64,000 nt of DNA from Eutrophomonas brisbanensis (GCA_038141705.1 JAYQIQ010000001.1:310001-374000); one strand, 5' to 3'; shown: positions 37,480-48,109, counted from the first letter of the stretch. A program made the numbers and translations. Notes: a model not told the origin generated them from the sequence alone.

Positions 37480-38910
37480 CTAACCGTTGACGCCTTCTGG
37501 AATGCGGACGACATGCAGCAAATTAGTCCACCCTGCATATCCAGATGGCAATCCGGCAATCATCAGCACATCGTCACCGGCCGAAGCCAAATTGAACTGC
37601 ACGGCGGCAGCTGTCGCGTCGGACACCATTGTTTCCAGCGTTGATGCCTCCTCGAACGGGACTGGATGAACCCCCCAGACAAGCGCCAGACGACGTGCAG
37701 TTTGTGGCGAAGGAGTCAGTGCCAAAATCGGTGTAATTGGACGTTCGCGACTGGCCCTGAGACAGGTTCGACCGCTTACCGTGTAAGCCACCGTCGCTGC
37801 CGGCTCTAGCAAACCAGCAACACGCCTGAGCGCACAGCAAATTGCGTCCGGCGTATTGACCTCGGCAGGTGTATGACTAGCCTCTAGAGCATTACGCCAC
37901 TGCGGGTCCTGTTCGACTTCCTGGATAATCAGATCCATGATCGTTACCGCTTCAAGCGGGTACTGCCCCGAAGCAGACTCAGCTGATAGCATCACGGCGT
38001 CCGCGCCATCATAGATAGCGGTTGCGACATCCGACGCTTCTGCGCGAGTCGGTACGGGCGCTGTAATCATCGATTCGAGCATCTGGGTAGCAACGACCAC
38101 GGGCTTCCCTGCTGACCGAGCCGCCCGAACGATGCGGCGTTGTAGTACGGGTACGCTCTGAGGAGGAAGTTCGACGCCAAGATCGCCTCGAGCCACCATG
38201 ATCCCGTCAGCGAGCGCAACGATTCGCTCAAGGTGTGTAACGGCTGATGGTTTTTCGAGCTTGGCCATTACCCAGGCTTTGTCGCCAATCAGGCTTTTCG
38301 CCTCTTCGATGTCCTCAGGTCTCTGAACAAAGGAAAGTGCAATCCAATCCACGCCTAGGTTTAACCCATACGCAAGATCTGCACGATCCTTCTGGGTCAG
38401 CGGCGAGATTGGCAACACGACTCCAGGAACATTCACCCCTTTTCGATCAGACAATAGCCCACCGACTACAACCGTCGTATCAGCGAAATCCGCCCCGAAG
38501 GCATCGACCCGGATACGAAGCTTTCCATCATCAATCAGTAACTCAGTACCGACCTTCAGAGCGGTAAAAATTTCGGGATGGGGTAAATGGGCACGCTTCT
38601 CACTGCCAGGCGTTGGATCAAGATCCAATCGAAACTTGTTCCCCTTTTCCAGCAGAACTTTGCCGGAAGCGAGAGTACCTATTCTCAACTTCGGCCCTTG
38701 CAGATCCAACAGGACACCGATCGGTCGTCCCAACTCACGCTCAACCTCACGAATCCGGTTATAGCGCTCCTGATGGTCAGCATGTGTTCCATGACTGAAG
38801 TTGAGCCGAAAAACGTCAGCGCCGGCAATTGCCAGTGCTCGAATGGTTTCCAGCGATGAACTTGCGGGGCCCAAGGTAGCAACGATTCTTGAGCGACGAT
38901 GAAGTCTCAT
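37480..38910 (-). CDS. pyk: Pyruvate kinase
   Basis: 476 residues from the ATG at 38910, preceded by AGGAG; an upstream in-frame ATG at 38931 has no such site. Signature motifs: RSRIVATLGPASS, FRLNFSHGTHADH, the catalytic lysine in WVMAKLEKPSAVTHL and MVARGDLGVELPPQ. It makes pyruvate and ATP from phosphoenolpyruvate. As last gene of a gcl-hyi-glxR-glycerate kinase-pyk run it is a pathway-dedicated isozyme draining glycerate-derived carbon. Confidence 0.92.
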   Translation of the reverse strand: MRLHRRSRIVATLGPASSSLETIRALAIAGADVFRLNFSHGTHADHQERYNRIREVERELGRPIGVLLDLQGPKLRIGTLASGKVLLEKGNKFRLDLDPTPGSEKRAHLPHPEIFTALKVGTELLIDDGKLRIRVDAFGADFADTTVVVGGLLSDRKGVNVPGVVLPISPLTQKDRADLAYGLNLGVDWIALSFVQRPEDIEEAKSLIGDKAWVMAKLEKPSAVTHLERIVALADGIMVARGDLGVELPPQSVPVLQRRIVRAARSAGKPVVVATQMLESMITAPVPTRAEASDVATAIYDGADAVMLSAESASGQYPLEAVTIMDLIIQEVEQDPQWRNALEASHTPAEVNTPDAICCALRRVAGLLEPAATVAYTVSGRTCLRASRERPITPILALTPSPQTARRLALVWGVHPVPFEEASTLETMVSDATAAAVQFNLASAGDDVLMIAGLPSGYAGWTNLLHVVRIPEGVNG

Positions 38911-39039
38911 AATGTCTCCTGCTTTATTCATGAAAGGTTTCTTTGGCCTGAAGCAACTTCAGGACACGAATCAAGCTATAAATTCAAACCAGAATGACCG
39001 GTTCAATCGGGGCTAGAGGACCCCGCATATTCAGTTGCG

Positions 39040-40312
39040 CTAGAGGACCAAGATGGCTCGAAAATCGTTGACATTGGTCAGAGTCGGACCCGTTACCAAG
39101 GAATCTCCGATAGCTTCAAAAAAGCCATGGCCGTCGTTACTGTCTAAGCTCTGAAGTGGTCTGACTCCCCGAATCCAGGCCCTTTCCAGAGAATCCGGTG
39201 TAATGTATGCGCCAGCAATTTCTTCCAGACCATCGACACCATCTGTATCACCAGCGACGGCATAGATGTCAGTGGCACCATTCAAGGCTATCGCCGTCGA
39301 AAGCAGAAACTCGACATTGCGACCACCGCGACCACTACCCTTCACGGTAACGGTCGTTTCTCCACCCGACAGAAGCACACAAGGCGTCGAAAAAGGCTGA
39401 TGATGTTCCCGAATTTGCAATGCGAGTGCAGCCAGCACCTTGCCGACGTCGCGAGCTTCGCCCTCGATCCGGTCGCTGAGAATAACGGGCGTAATACCCG
39501 CCTGTTGAGCGACCGCAGCAGCCGCCTCAAGCGCCATTTGCGGGGTGGCGATCAGATGGGTCGTCACACGCGCCAAACGCGAGTCGTCCGGCTTGATCGT
39601 TTCGCCTTCACCTGACTCGAGAAATGAACGCGCAGCGCTAGGCAATTCGATAGCGTAACGACGCACTATGTCGAGCGCCTGGCTACAGGTAGTAAGGTCA
39701 CCGACCGTCGGCCCCGATGCAATATCCATTGGATTGTCGCCAGGCACATCGGAAATCACCAGATTGACGACCCGGGCCGGATGTCATGCTGCGGCTAGCC
39801 GCCCCCTTGATCGCTGACAGGTGGCGCCGAACGCAGTTCATCTCTGAGATTGTCGCCCCCGATTTCAGCAAAGCTCGGTTGATCTCCTGCTTTTCTTCCA
39901 GCGTGATACCGTTAGCTGGTAAGGGTAAAAGGGCAGACCCACCACCGGAAATCAAACAGATAACCAAATCGTCGGACGTCAAACCGCTGACAAGCTCCAG
40001 CATTGATTGAGCAGCCTTCAGACCCGCAACATCTGGGACAGGATGTGAGGCTTGAACAATCTCGATACGTTCGCAGGGAACTTCATACCCGTAACGCGTC
40101 ACCACCAATCCGGAAAGAGCCCCAGCCCAACGCTGCTCCAGGGCCCTGGCCATCGCAGCTGAAGCCTTCCCTGCGCCGATCACAATCGTTCGGCCTTTAG
40201 GTAGGTCAGGTAAAAAGGAGGCAACACAAACCTCGGGCTGCGCAACATGCACGGCAGCAGAAAACAGTTTGTGGAGCAATTGACGAGGTTCAATGTTCAT
40301 GATGATGTCCAT
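39040..40312 (-). CDS. ttuD: Glycerate 2-kinase (MOFRL/TtuD family), frameshifted
   Basis: N-terminal frame (39765-40312) reads IVIGAGKASAAMARALEQRW and DLVICLISGGGSALLPLPAN, with EMNCVRRHLSAIKG. The C-terminal frame (39040-39759) has the MOFRL domain: VLLSGGETTVTVKGSGRGGR, then IYAVAGDTDGVDG. The break is near 39765. About 423 residues overall, the family size. It phosphorylates D-glycerate to 2-phosphoglycerate, downstream of GlxR in the glycerate pathway. Confidence 0.87.
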
Positions 40313-40347
40313 AGCAAAAAGGCCGGCATGATCTCCGGCCTATGCTG

Positions 40348-41235
40348 TTAGCATTGTCCGATTTCGAAATTGGCCATTAACTCCAACGCACGAACCATCG
40401 CCGAATGATCCCATCCAGCCCCACCATGGGCTGCACAGGAATTAAAGAGCTCTTGTGCAGCCGCCGTGTTCGGAAGAGAAACCCCCAGTTGGCGAGCTGT
40501 CGTCAAGGCAAGGTTGAGATCCTTCTGATGCAACTCGATCCGGAATCCGGGATTGAATGAGCGCTTAACCATGCGTTCGCCATGCACTTCGAGAATCCGA
40601 GAGTTCGCGAACCCACCCATCAATGCCTCTCGCACCTTTCCTGCGTCGGCACCTGCTTTAGCTGCCAGTAGCAATGCCTCCCCAACGGCTTCAATGGTCA
40701 AGGCCACGATAATCTGATTGGCCACCTTGGTAATCTGGCCATCGCCGTTGCCGCCAACCAAGGTAATGTTCTTGCCCATCAGCTCGAATAGCGGTTTGAC
40801 ACGCATGAACGCTTCATTGCTGCCACCGACCATGATCGTCAGAGATGCAGCTTTGGCGCCAACTTCACCACCGGACACGGGAGCATCCAGATACTCACAG
40901 CCCAGCCCGTTGATGCGCTTCGCAAACCCCTTTGTTGCCACAGGAGAAATGGAGCTCATATCGACAACGGTCTTGCCCTTGGTCAGTCCGGCTGCGACAC
41001 CATTCGCGCTGAACAGGACATCCTCCACGTGGGGCGTATCGGGCACCATGACAAAGATGATGTCGGAACGCCACGCAACATCCTTCGCACTCTCGCAGAC
41101 ATGCGCCCCTGCCTCGACGAGGCTTGCCGGCGTTTCGCCGATAGTGAAGGTGTGCAGCGAATGACCGGCGGCCAAGATATGGCCTGCCATTGGGGTGCCC
41201 ATAATCCCAAGCCCGATAAATCCGATTTGTGCCAT
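40348..41235 (-). CDS. glxR: 2-hydroxy-3-oxopropionate (tartronate semialdehyde) reductase
   Basis: 295 residues, intact. 3-hydroxyisobutyrate dehydrogenase family: NAD motif IGFIGLGIMGTPMAGHILAA, substrate-binding DAPVSGGEVGAKAASL, and the catalytic lysine in GQITKVANQIIVALTIEA. It reduces tartronate semialdehyde to D-glycerate. It lies 33 bases after hyi and 35 bases before the glycerate kinase gene, forming one operon. Confidence 0.92.
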   Translation of the reverse strand: MAQIGFIGLGIMGTPMAGHILAAGHSLHTFTIGETPASLVEAGAHVCESAKDVAWRSDIIFVMVPDTPHVEDVLFSANGVAAGLTKGKTVVDMSSISPVATKGFAKRINGLGCEYLDAPVSGGEVGAKAASLTIMVGGSNEAFMRVKPLFELMGKNITLVGGNGDGQITKVANQIIVALTIEAVGEALLLAAKAGADAGKVREALMGGFANSRILEVHGERMVKRSFNPGFRIELHQKDLNLALTTARQLGVSLPNTAAAQELFNSCAAHGGAGWDHSAMVRALELMANFEIGQC

Positions 41236-41268
41236 GTTTATCTCCTAATAATTAAGTGTTTGTTGAAT

Positions 41269-42111
41269 TTAGCCAGCAAGGTTCTTCATCCAATCCATGG
41301 AATCGCTATTGCCGCTCGAAGCCGTGATCTCTGGTTTCAAAAGTACAGACATCCATCCCAAGCCTTGCTTCGTATCAGCCGCCGGCTTGTATTCACACCC
41401 GATCCAGCCTTGATAACCAAGCTCGTCGATGCGCTTGAATAGCCATCGATAGTTGATTTCACCGCTCCCAGGCTCGTTGCGGCCCGGGTTATCAGCAAGT
41501 TGGATATGGCCGATACGGGACAGGTATTTCGCGATCGTGTTGCCCAGCTCGCCCTCCATGCGTTGAGCATGGTAGATGTCGTACTGGATAAACAGGTTGT
41601 CAGCAGCAACCTCGTCCAGAATTGCCGCGGCTTGATCCGTCCGCTTCAGGTAGAAGCCAGGAATGTCGAACGTATTGATCGGCTCGATCAATAACTTCAA
41701 ATCAGCCTTTTTCAGCTCAGCCGCGGCGAAACGAAGGTTGGCAACCAGCGTCTGTTGCAATACCTCGACAGAAACACCGGCAGGGATTTTCCCGGCGAGG
41801 CAATTCAATTGCGTTACGCCAAGCGCCTTTGCGTATTCAATCGCCTTGAAAACACCGGCACGAAACTCGTCGACGCGCAAAGGGTGGCAGGCAATTCCCC
41901 GCTCACCTGCGTCCCAATCTCCGGCAGGTAGGTTATGCAAGACCAAGGTCAGGCCGTTGGCATCAAGACGCTGCTTGATCTCGGCAGCTGACCAGGCATA
42001 AGGAAAAAGAAATTCGACAGCGGAAAACCCGGCACTGGCAGCTAGCTCAAAGCGGTCGAGGAAGGAAACCTCACCGAAAAGCATGGTGAGATTGGCAGCA
42101 AAACGTGGCAT
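41269..42111 (-). CDS. hyi: Hydroxypyruvate isomerase
   Basis: 280 residues, TIM-barrel xylose-isomerase-like family. Readable motifs: FAANLTMLFGEVSFLDRFEL, LLIEPINTFDIPGFYL with the metal-binding glutamate, and IQYDIYHAQRMEG. It interconverts hydroxypyruvate and tartronate semialdehyde. Slightly longer than E. coli Hyi (258). It lies directly after gcl, as in the typical gcl-hyi-glxR order. Confidence 0.9.
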   Translation of the reverse strand: MPRFAANLTMLFGEVSFLDRFELAASAGFSAVEFLFPYAWSAAEIKQRLDANGLTLVLHNLPAGDWDAGERGIACHPLRVDEFRAGVFKAIEYAKALGVTQLNCLAGKIPAGVSVEVLQQTLVANLRFAAAELKKADLKLLIEPINTFDIPGFYLKRTDQAAAILDEVAADNLFIQYDIYHAQRMEGELGNTIAKYLSRIGHIQLADNPGRNEPGSGEINYRWLFKRIDELGYQGWIGCEYKPAADTKQGLGWMSVLLKPEITASSGNSDSMDWMKNLAG

Positions 42112-42141
42112 TTGTCTCTCCTATTTATTTCGTTTACCCGG

Positions 42142-43938
42142 TTACTCCAGCAATCCAGCCATTTCCAGGCCTTCTCGCCCACCAGGGTGACGGCAGTCGA
42201 TTTCCTCGAACTCGATGATGTTGTCGATCTCGGTACCCATGGCGATATTGGTAACCTTTTCGAGGATCACTTCGACCACGACCGGAACCATGTACTTCTG
42301 AGCCATTTCTTGCGCTTCGATCAGTGCCGCCTGAATTTTTTCCGGGTCAGTCACGCGAAGCGATTTGCATCCCAGACCCTGAACAACGGCCTGATGATCG
42401 ACACCATATCCGCGCAGATTTCCATCACTTTCCGGAATGTTTTGGTTTTCGAACGCCAACTGAACGCAATAGTCCATGTCGAAATTGCGTTGTGCTTGCC
42501 GGATCAAGCCGAGGTAGCTGTTATTCACCAGCACATGCACGTATGGCAGGCGGAACTGCGCGCCGACTGCCAATTCCTCGATCATGAACTGGAAGTCATA
42601 ATCACCTGAGAGAGCGACAATCTTGCGTGTCGGGTCTGCGGCGACAACACCCAAAGCAGCCGGAATCGTCCAGCCCAACGGTCCTGCCTGACCGCAGTTG
42701 ATCCAGCGACGTGGCCCATAGACATGAAGGAACTGCGCGCCAGCGATCTGCGAGAGCCCAATCGTCGTAACGTAAGTTGTGTCACGAGAAAATGCATTGT
42801 TCATTTCCTCGTAGACGCGCATCGGCTTGACCGGCGTTTCGGTGAAATGGCTCTTGCGGAGCATCAAACGTTTCCGATCCGCGCACCGTGAAAGCCAATC
42901 GGAGAAATCCTTCAGAGTACCTGCTGCTTTGCGCTCGCGAGCAACCTGAACAAAGAGTTCCAGCGCAGCTTTGGCATCACTGACGATCCCCAAATCCGGC
43001 ATGAAAACTCGGCCGATTTGAGTCGGTTCGATATCCACATGAACGAAAGTACGCCCCTTCGTATAGACGTCGACAGAACCGGTATGGCGATTAGCCCAGC
43101 GGTTGCCAATGCCCAACACGAAGTCGCTCGCCAACATGGTTGCGTTCCCATAACGATGACTCGTCTGCAGCCCACACATCCCGGCCATAAGGGGATGGTC
43201 ATCAGGGATCGTGCCCCAGCCCATGAGCGTAGGCACAACGGGCACGCCAGTCAGTTCTGCCAGTTCAACGAGGAGATCGCTTGCATCGGCATTAATAATT
43301 CCGCCACCCGCCACGATCAATGGCTTTTCCGAAGACTGCAGCATATCGAGCGCCTTCTCGACCTGTTTGCGAGTAGCTGCCGGCTTATAGAGAGGCAATG
43401 GCTCGTACAAATCGACATCGAACTCAATTTCGGCAACTTGCACATCAAACGGCAAATCGATAAGGACCGGTCCGGGGCGCCCAGATTTCATGATATGGAA
43501 TGCTTGCTGGAACACCTGCGGAACCAGCGCCGGCTCTCGAACTGTCACAGCCCATTTCGTAACCGGCTTCGCGATAGACTCGATATCGACCGCCTGGAAG
43601 TCCTCTTTGTAAAGCCGCGCCCTAGGGGCCTGGCCGGTGATACATAGAATAGGTATCGAATCAGCCGAGGCGGAATACAGGCCGGTGATCATGTCTGTAC
43701 CTGCAGGTCCTGATGTACCAATGCAGACACCGAGGTTCCCGGGTTTGGCACGCGTGAAACCTTCCGCCATGTGAGATGCACCCTCAACGTGCCTGGCTAG
43801 GATATGATTGAAGCCTCCAGCCTTACGCATCGCCGAATACAGGGGGTTAATCGCGGCCCCCGGCACACCGAAGACTGTACTGATGCCTTCCTTTTTCAAA
43901 ACCTCAATCGCTGCGTCGATTGCGCGCATTCGAGCCAT
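42142..43938 (-). CDS. gcl: Glyoxylate carboligase
   Basis: 598 residues, close to E. coli Gcl (593). ThDP-dependent enzyme condensing two glyoxylates to tartronate semialdehyde with CO2 loss. The active-site position that is glutamate in most ThDP enzymes is valine here, V51 in LARHVEGASHMAEGF, the hallmark of Gcl. The ThDP-binding motif is in VALSGDYDFQFMIEELAVGA with NNSYLGLIRQAQ following. First gene of the minus-strand glyoxylate operon, divergent from a LysR regulator. Confidence 0.94.
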   Translation of the reverse strand: MARMRAIDAAIEVLKKEGISTVFGVPGAAINPLYSAMRKAGGFNHILARHVEGASHMAEGFTRAKPGNLGVCIGTSGPAGTDMITGLYSASADSIPILCITGQAPRARLYKEDFQAVDIESIAKPVTKWAVTVREPALVPQVFQQAFHIMKSGRPGPVLIDLPFDVQVAEIEFDVDLYEPLPLYKPAATRKQVEKALDMLQSSEKPLIVAGGGIINADASDLLVELAELTGVPVVPTLMGWGTIPDDHPLMAGMCGLQTSHRYGNATMLASDFVLGIGNRWANRHTGSVDVYTKGRTFVHVDIEPTQIGRVFMPDLGIVSDAKAALELFVQVARERKAAGTLKDFSDWLSRCADRKRLMLRKSHFTETPVKPMRVYEEMNNAFSRDTTYVTTIGLSQIAGAQFLHVYGPRRWINCGQAGPLGWTIPAALGVVAADPTRKIVALSGDYDFQFMIEELAVGAQFRLPYVHVLVNNSYLGLIRQAQRNFDMDYCVQLAFENQNIPESDGNLRGYGVDHQAVVQGLGCKSLRVTDPEKIQAALIEAQEMAQKYMVPVVVEVILEKVTNIAMGTEIDNIIEFEEIDCRHPGGREGLEMAGLLE

Positions 43939-44047
43939 TTTGCTCCTCCTTCATTGATATTGATTCAACAGTGAAGTCAGTTTAGTCTTTGCACAATCAG
44001 AACTGAATGGCATTGGACCTAGCTTCTGTCGATACCTGGAGTATTGA

Positions 44048-44953
44048 ATGGATCGTTACACGGAAATTCGGAGTTTTTCCCTGGTTGCAGAGAAGGGGAG
44101 CTTTGCTGGCGCGGCCCTAGTGGAGGGGGTTACTCCTGTCGTTATGGGGCGCCGCCTGGACATCCTCGAATCTCGCTTGGGCGTTCGGCTTATGCATCGC
44201 TCAACAAGGGGTCTCACTCTGACGGCACTGGGGGAACAATTTTTTGAACAGTGCCAGCATCTGCTTCGCGAATTCGACATGATCGAAAGCAGTATTACTG
44301 CGGGGCGCCAGACGGTGCGAGGGCATTTAGTCGTTTCTGCACCCGCCGCCTTCGGCCGAAGGCATATCGCCCCACACGCTCCAACCTTCCGCGAACGCTA
44401 TCCAGATTTGAAGTTGTCATTCAACTTCACAGACAGCGTCGTCGATCTAGTTCGCGAAGGTTATGACATGTCCATTCGGATTGGCGAGGTCACCGACCCC
44501 AACTACGTTACGGTTCCGCTATTCCCTAATCGCCGCGTCGTTTGCGGCACACCCGCCTATTTCGAACGCCACGGCATACCTCGAAGCCCAGAGGAACTAG
44601 CCAAGCACAACTGCTTGGCTTTCAATCTACAGGGAGGGCAGCAACGCGGATGGAACTTTATTCGTGACGGCAAACTGGTATCGATCCGCGTCGAAGGCGA
44701 CTTGGCCTGCAATGATGGCGAGTTGCTCTTCAGTTGGGTCAAGCAAGGGATCGGAATCGGCTGGCGGTCAACCTGGGAAATTCAAGCAGAACTCAAAAAA
44801 GGGACGCTGGTTACCGTTCTTGACGAGTTTGCCGCCCTAAGCTACCCGATACAAGCCGTTTACCCACAACAACGATTCCTGCCCGCCAAGGTGCGTCATT
44901 TCATCGATTATCTGAAGGAACTCTACAACCAGCCCGGCTACTGGGAAGGATAG
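44048..44953 (+). CDS. LysR-family transcriptional regulator
   Basis: 301 residues, intact. N-terminal winged HTH (IRSFSLVAEKGSFAGAALVE, then RLDILESRLGVRLMHRSTRG) and a LysR substrate-binding domain (VRGHLVVSAPAAFGRRHIAP). It is divergent from gcl across 109 bases, the classic LysR layout, and therefore is the likely activator of the glyoxylate operon with a pathway intermediate as ligand. No specific operator was resolved. Confidence 0.88.
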   Translation: MDRYTEIRSFSLVAEKGSFAGAALVEGVTPVVMGRRLDILESRLGVRLMHRSTRGLTLTALGEQFFEQCQHLLREFDMIESSITAGRQTVRGHLVVSAPAAFGRRHIAPHAPTFRERYPDLKLSFNFTDSVVDLVREGYDMSIRIGEVTDPNYVTVPLFPNRRVVCGTPAYFERHGIPRSPEELAKHNCLAFNLQGGQQRGWNFIRDGKLVSIRVEGDLACNDGELLFSWVKQGIGIGWRSTWEIQAELKKGTLVTVLDEFAALSYPIQAVYPQQRFLPAKVRHFIDYLKELYNQPGYWEG

Positions 44954-44959
44954 GCACAC

Positions 44960-45768
44960 TCACCCCTCTCCATCCCCTCTCTTCCAGCCTTCAAGTCGCA
45001 TAACAGCGGTCGACAATCGCAGCTCTTCTTGTTCGATCTCCATGAACATGTCGCGCAAGGCATGGATGTTCTCTTTCGCGATGCGCTCTGCGCGCTCTGG
45101 ATCACGACCGGTAACTGCATCGAACAAGCGCTCGTGCTGCCGATCAATAATTCGCTTGAAAGCTGGGCGGTGGTAGAGATTGGCTACGGATGCGAAGACA
45201 CTTCTCAACATTAAATCCGACAGCGACTCAAGGGTATGCACAAGCACGGGATTGTGTGATGCATCATTGATTGACCTGTGAAATCCGTGATCAACACGCG
45301 CGCGTGCTCTTCCAGAGCAGCATCAGTGGGACGCTCCTGTTTGTCCTTGAGCTCATCGAACCGTCGGCGAATCAGAACGACATCCGCTGAAGTTGCCCGC
45401 AGGGCAGCAAGACGTGCTGCCTCACTTTCGAGAATGGCCCGAACCTCCAGCAAGTCATACAACGTACGGGATTGAGATTCCATCAGGTAGCTAAGCGGGC
45501 TCGTATCTGTCTCGCCTGCCAAGCGGGCGATATACGACCCTTTGCCATGCTCGGTCTCGATAATTCCCCGGCCTCGCAAGAGACGCAATCCTTCACGCAA
45601 GACTGACCGGGAAGCACCTAGCTTTTCGCAGAGTCGGCGCTCTGAAGGCAAGACGTCACCGACCTTCAAAATGCCATCAATGATCAGGCGCTCAATGCGC
45701 TCAGCGACAACGTCGGGAAGCGGCTTACCTTTCACATTTTCTGGTGTGGTATTACCAGTATCCAACAA
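44960..45768 (-). CDS. glcC: GntR/FadR-family regulator (GlcC-like), frameshifted
   Basis: N-terminal frame (45211-45768, TTG start after GAGGAGGTG) has the GntR winged helix: VAERIERLIIDGILKVGDVL, SERRLCEKLGASRSVLREGL and the wing GIIETEHGKGSYIA. The FCD ligand domain (YDLLEVRAILESEAARLAAL) continues in a second frame from about 45247 with ANLYHRPAFKRIIDRQHERL. The break is near 45240. It is divergent from glcD, and TGGTAATACCA motifs flank its start, so it probably controls glcDE in response to glycolate and itself. Confidence 0.83.
45747..45757. promoter_or_regulatory. TGGTATTACCA motif, candidate GlcC operator (inside glcC start)
   Basis: An 11-bp imperfect palindrome of the FadR/PdhR type (TGGT-N3-ACCA). 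It lies within the first codons of glcC and is the exact reverse complement of the motif at 45856-45866. Confidence 0.55.
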
Positions 45769-45855
45769 TACACCTCCTCAACACGCTCAACTTAAGTAAC
45801 CGCGTACAGTTCCAGTATTTTCATATAGATAGGATAACTTCGCAATAAAATAAAC

Positions 45856-45866
45856 TGGTAATACCA
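45856..45866. promoter_or_regulatory. TGGTAATACCA motif, candidate GlcC operator (glcC-glcD intergenic)
   Basis: Part of CTGGTAATACCAG in the divergent promoter region between glcC and glcD. It matches the TGGT-N3-ACCA operator pattern of FadR-subfamily GntR regulators and is repeated inverted 99 bases away inside glcC. Confidence 0.6.
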
Positions 45867-45970
45867 GCCCAGTTTCGCATTGAAATGCGGTTGTAACGCC
45901 TCTAGTATCCAGCGCTCAAACAGGGGCAAGCATCCCTGCCCCCTACCCCAAAAAAGAGGAGACAAGAGCG

Positions 45971-47489
45971 ATGAGCGTTCATTGTGACCACCAGGACGAA
46001 GTGGTTCCGCGCCAATCCAATTATGTCGGTTTAATAGCCGAGCTAAGAAGGAACCTTCCTATTCTTTCCATCCTGGATCAGATGGAGGATGTTAAGCCTT
46101 ACGAGTGCGACGGATTGTCTGCCTACCGCCAGGTTCCTCGTGCAGTTATCTTGCCGCGCACGGAAAGCGACCTGAAACGGGTTTTGGAGGCTTGGCGTCA
46201 ACACCGAGTTCCCGTAGTTGTCCGCGGAGCCGGAACCGGCCTCTCTGGTGGCGCCATGCCACATGCCGAAGGCGTAGTTGTATCTCTCGCGCGTTTCATG
46301 CAGATCCTTGAAATAGATCCCCAAGCCCGCACTGCACGCGTTCAACCAGGCGTTCGCAATCTGGCGCTTTCGAAGCCGCAGCCCCCTCAATCTGTATTAC
46401 GCACCAGATCCTTCATCGCAAATTGCCTGCACCCTTGGTGGAAATGTCGCCGAGAATTCGGGAGGCGTGCATTGCCTTAAATATGGGCTGACCGTACACA
46501 ACGTGTTGTCTGCGCGCGCCCTGGTCCTCTCGGAGGATGGCGTTGATGAGGTTACCTTCGGCAGTGCTTCGCCAGACGCCCTTACTTTTGATCTACTGGC
46601 TGCACTTTCCGGCTCTGAGGGCATGCTCGCGGTTGTTACTGAGATCTTGGTCAAGCTTACGCCCAAGCCGGAAATCGCTCAGGTGGTCATGGCCTCGTTC
46701 GATTCGGTGGTTACAGCTGCCGATGCCGTTGCGGCAATTATTGCTGCAGGCATTATCCCTGCCGGCCTCGAAATGATGGACAAACAAGCGATTGCTGCGG
46801 TTGAGCCACATCGCCCGCGCTGGCTACCCGACACAGATGCGGGCAGCCATCCTGCTATGCGAATCCGACGGCACATCGGAAGAAGTCGCACACGAAATCA
46901 CACGAATTACGGAAGTGCTGGCGAAACGCTGGCGTACGGTTGTTACGCGAGGCGTACCGGCGGAACGAAGCGGAATGAAGCTTTGGGCAGGACGCAAGCG
47001 CAGCCTTCCCGCAGTCGGGCGCATCACGCCGGATTACCTTTGTATGGATGGGACGATTCCCAGAAAACGCCGGGTGAAATGAATTCGCAGCTATCTCCGA
47101 AATGGAAAAGAAATACGGCTTGCGGTGCGCCAACGTATTTCATGCGGCGACGGCAATCTCCACCCTTGATTATGTTTGATGCCAACGACCCGGATGAAAC
47201 TGGACACGGGCGGAGCCTTCGGCGCGTGATTCTTGAGTTATGCATCGATTGGGCGGCACGATTACCGGTGAACATGGCGTTGGCATAGAAAAAGCTTGCG
47301 CAAATGTGCGTCCAGTTTAGCCCTGAGGAGTTGAGCGCCTTTTCTGCAGTCAAGCATGCGTTCGATCCACAGGGGCTCCTCAATCCTGGAAAAGTCATCC
47401 CGACTACAGCGCGCTGCCGAGAGTACAAGCAGACCGGCACCGGCCACCGCCACGATTGCCACGCCCACAACCATGAGGTGACTGCATGA
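45971..47489 (+). CDS. glcD: Glycolate oxidase subunit GlcD, several frameshifts
   Basis: About 505 residues after reconstruction. Start ATG 45971 follows GAGGAG. FAD PP-loop VVVRGAGTGLSGGAMPHAEG is in the first frame; VNNVLSARALVLSEDG-like text and LAALSGSEGMLAVVTEILVK lie in the second from 46467. The C-terminus FSAVKHAFDPQGLLNPGKVI is in a third frame from 47304. Breaks lie near 46365-46440, 46805-46990, 47100 and 47290. With GlcE and GlcF it oxidises glycolate to glyoxylate at the membrane, feeding the gcl operon. Its stop overlaps the glcE start by ATGA. Confidence 0.85.
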
Positions 47490-48109
47490 GCCTTGCAATT
47501 CAGACCGTTTCTACGGTGCAGCCTGATTCGCCGATTTTGCAACGCTGGCAGGATCAAATTCGCACAGCCAGAGCAGAAGAAAAAGCTCTGGTTATCACCG
47601 GTGCCGGTAGTAAATCATTTTATGGCCTTCCCATCGAAGGTGAGGCACTCGATACTCGGGATTACCGGGGAATCATCGACTACGAGCCGACTGAACTGGT
47701 AATGACCGCACGCTGCGGAACTCCACTCTCCGAGATTGAAGCAACCTTTGGCTGCCAGTGGCCAGATGTTGGCATTCGAACCTCCTCGTTTTGGTGGCAC
47801 GCCCACCATAGGCGGCGTTGTGGCTGCAGGCTTCCCGACCTCGGCGGATGGCAGCTGTTGCCCGCGACTTCGTCCTCGGCGTACGACTGATGACGGGTAC
47901 CGGCGATCTAATGCGCTTTGGCGGCCAAGTCATGAAGAACGTCGCAGGCTACGACGTTTCGCGAATGCTAACCGGGAGCCTCGGCTGTTTTGGTTTCGTT
48001 GCGGAAGTCTCGCTCAAAGTGGTGCCAACCTTGCACCAGGAAACGACCTGTACCTAAAGTCACAGAGCGGGGGCATTGGCGAATCTGGAATCGCTGGGCT
48101 GGTCAACCT
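47486..48109 (+). CDS. glcE: Glycolate oxidase subunit GlcE, frameshifted and 3'-truncated
   Basis: FAD-binding subunit. First frame gives TARAEEKALVITGAGSKSFY and DYEPTELVMTARCGTPLSEI. Later frames give MLAFEPPRFGGTPTIGGVVA and FGGQVMKNVAGYDVSRMLTG followed by FGFVAEVSLKVVP. About 208 of the usual 350 residues are present. Similarity ends around 48,105, directly before a phage-type gene begins at 48110, and glcF is missing. The truncation coincides with a change in composition. Confidence 0.82.
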
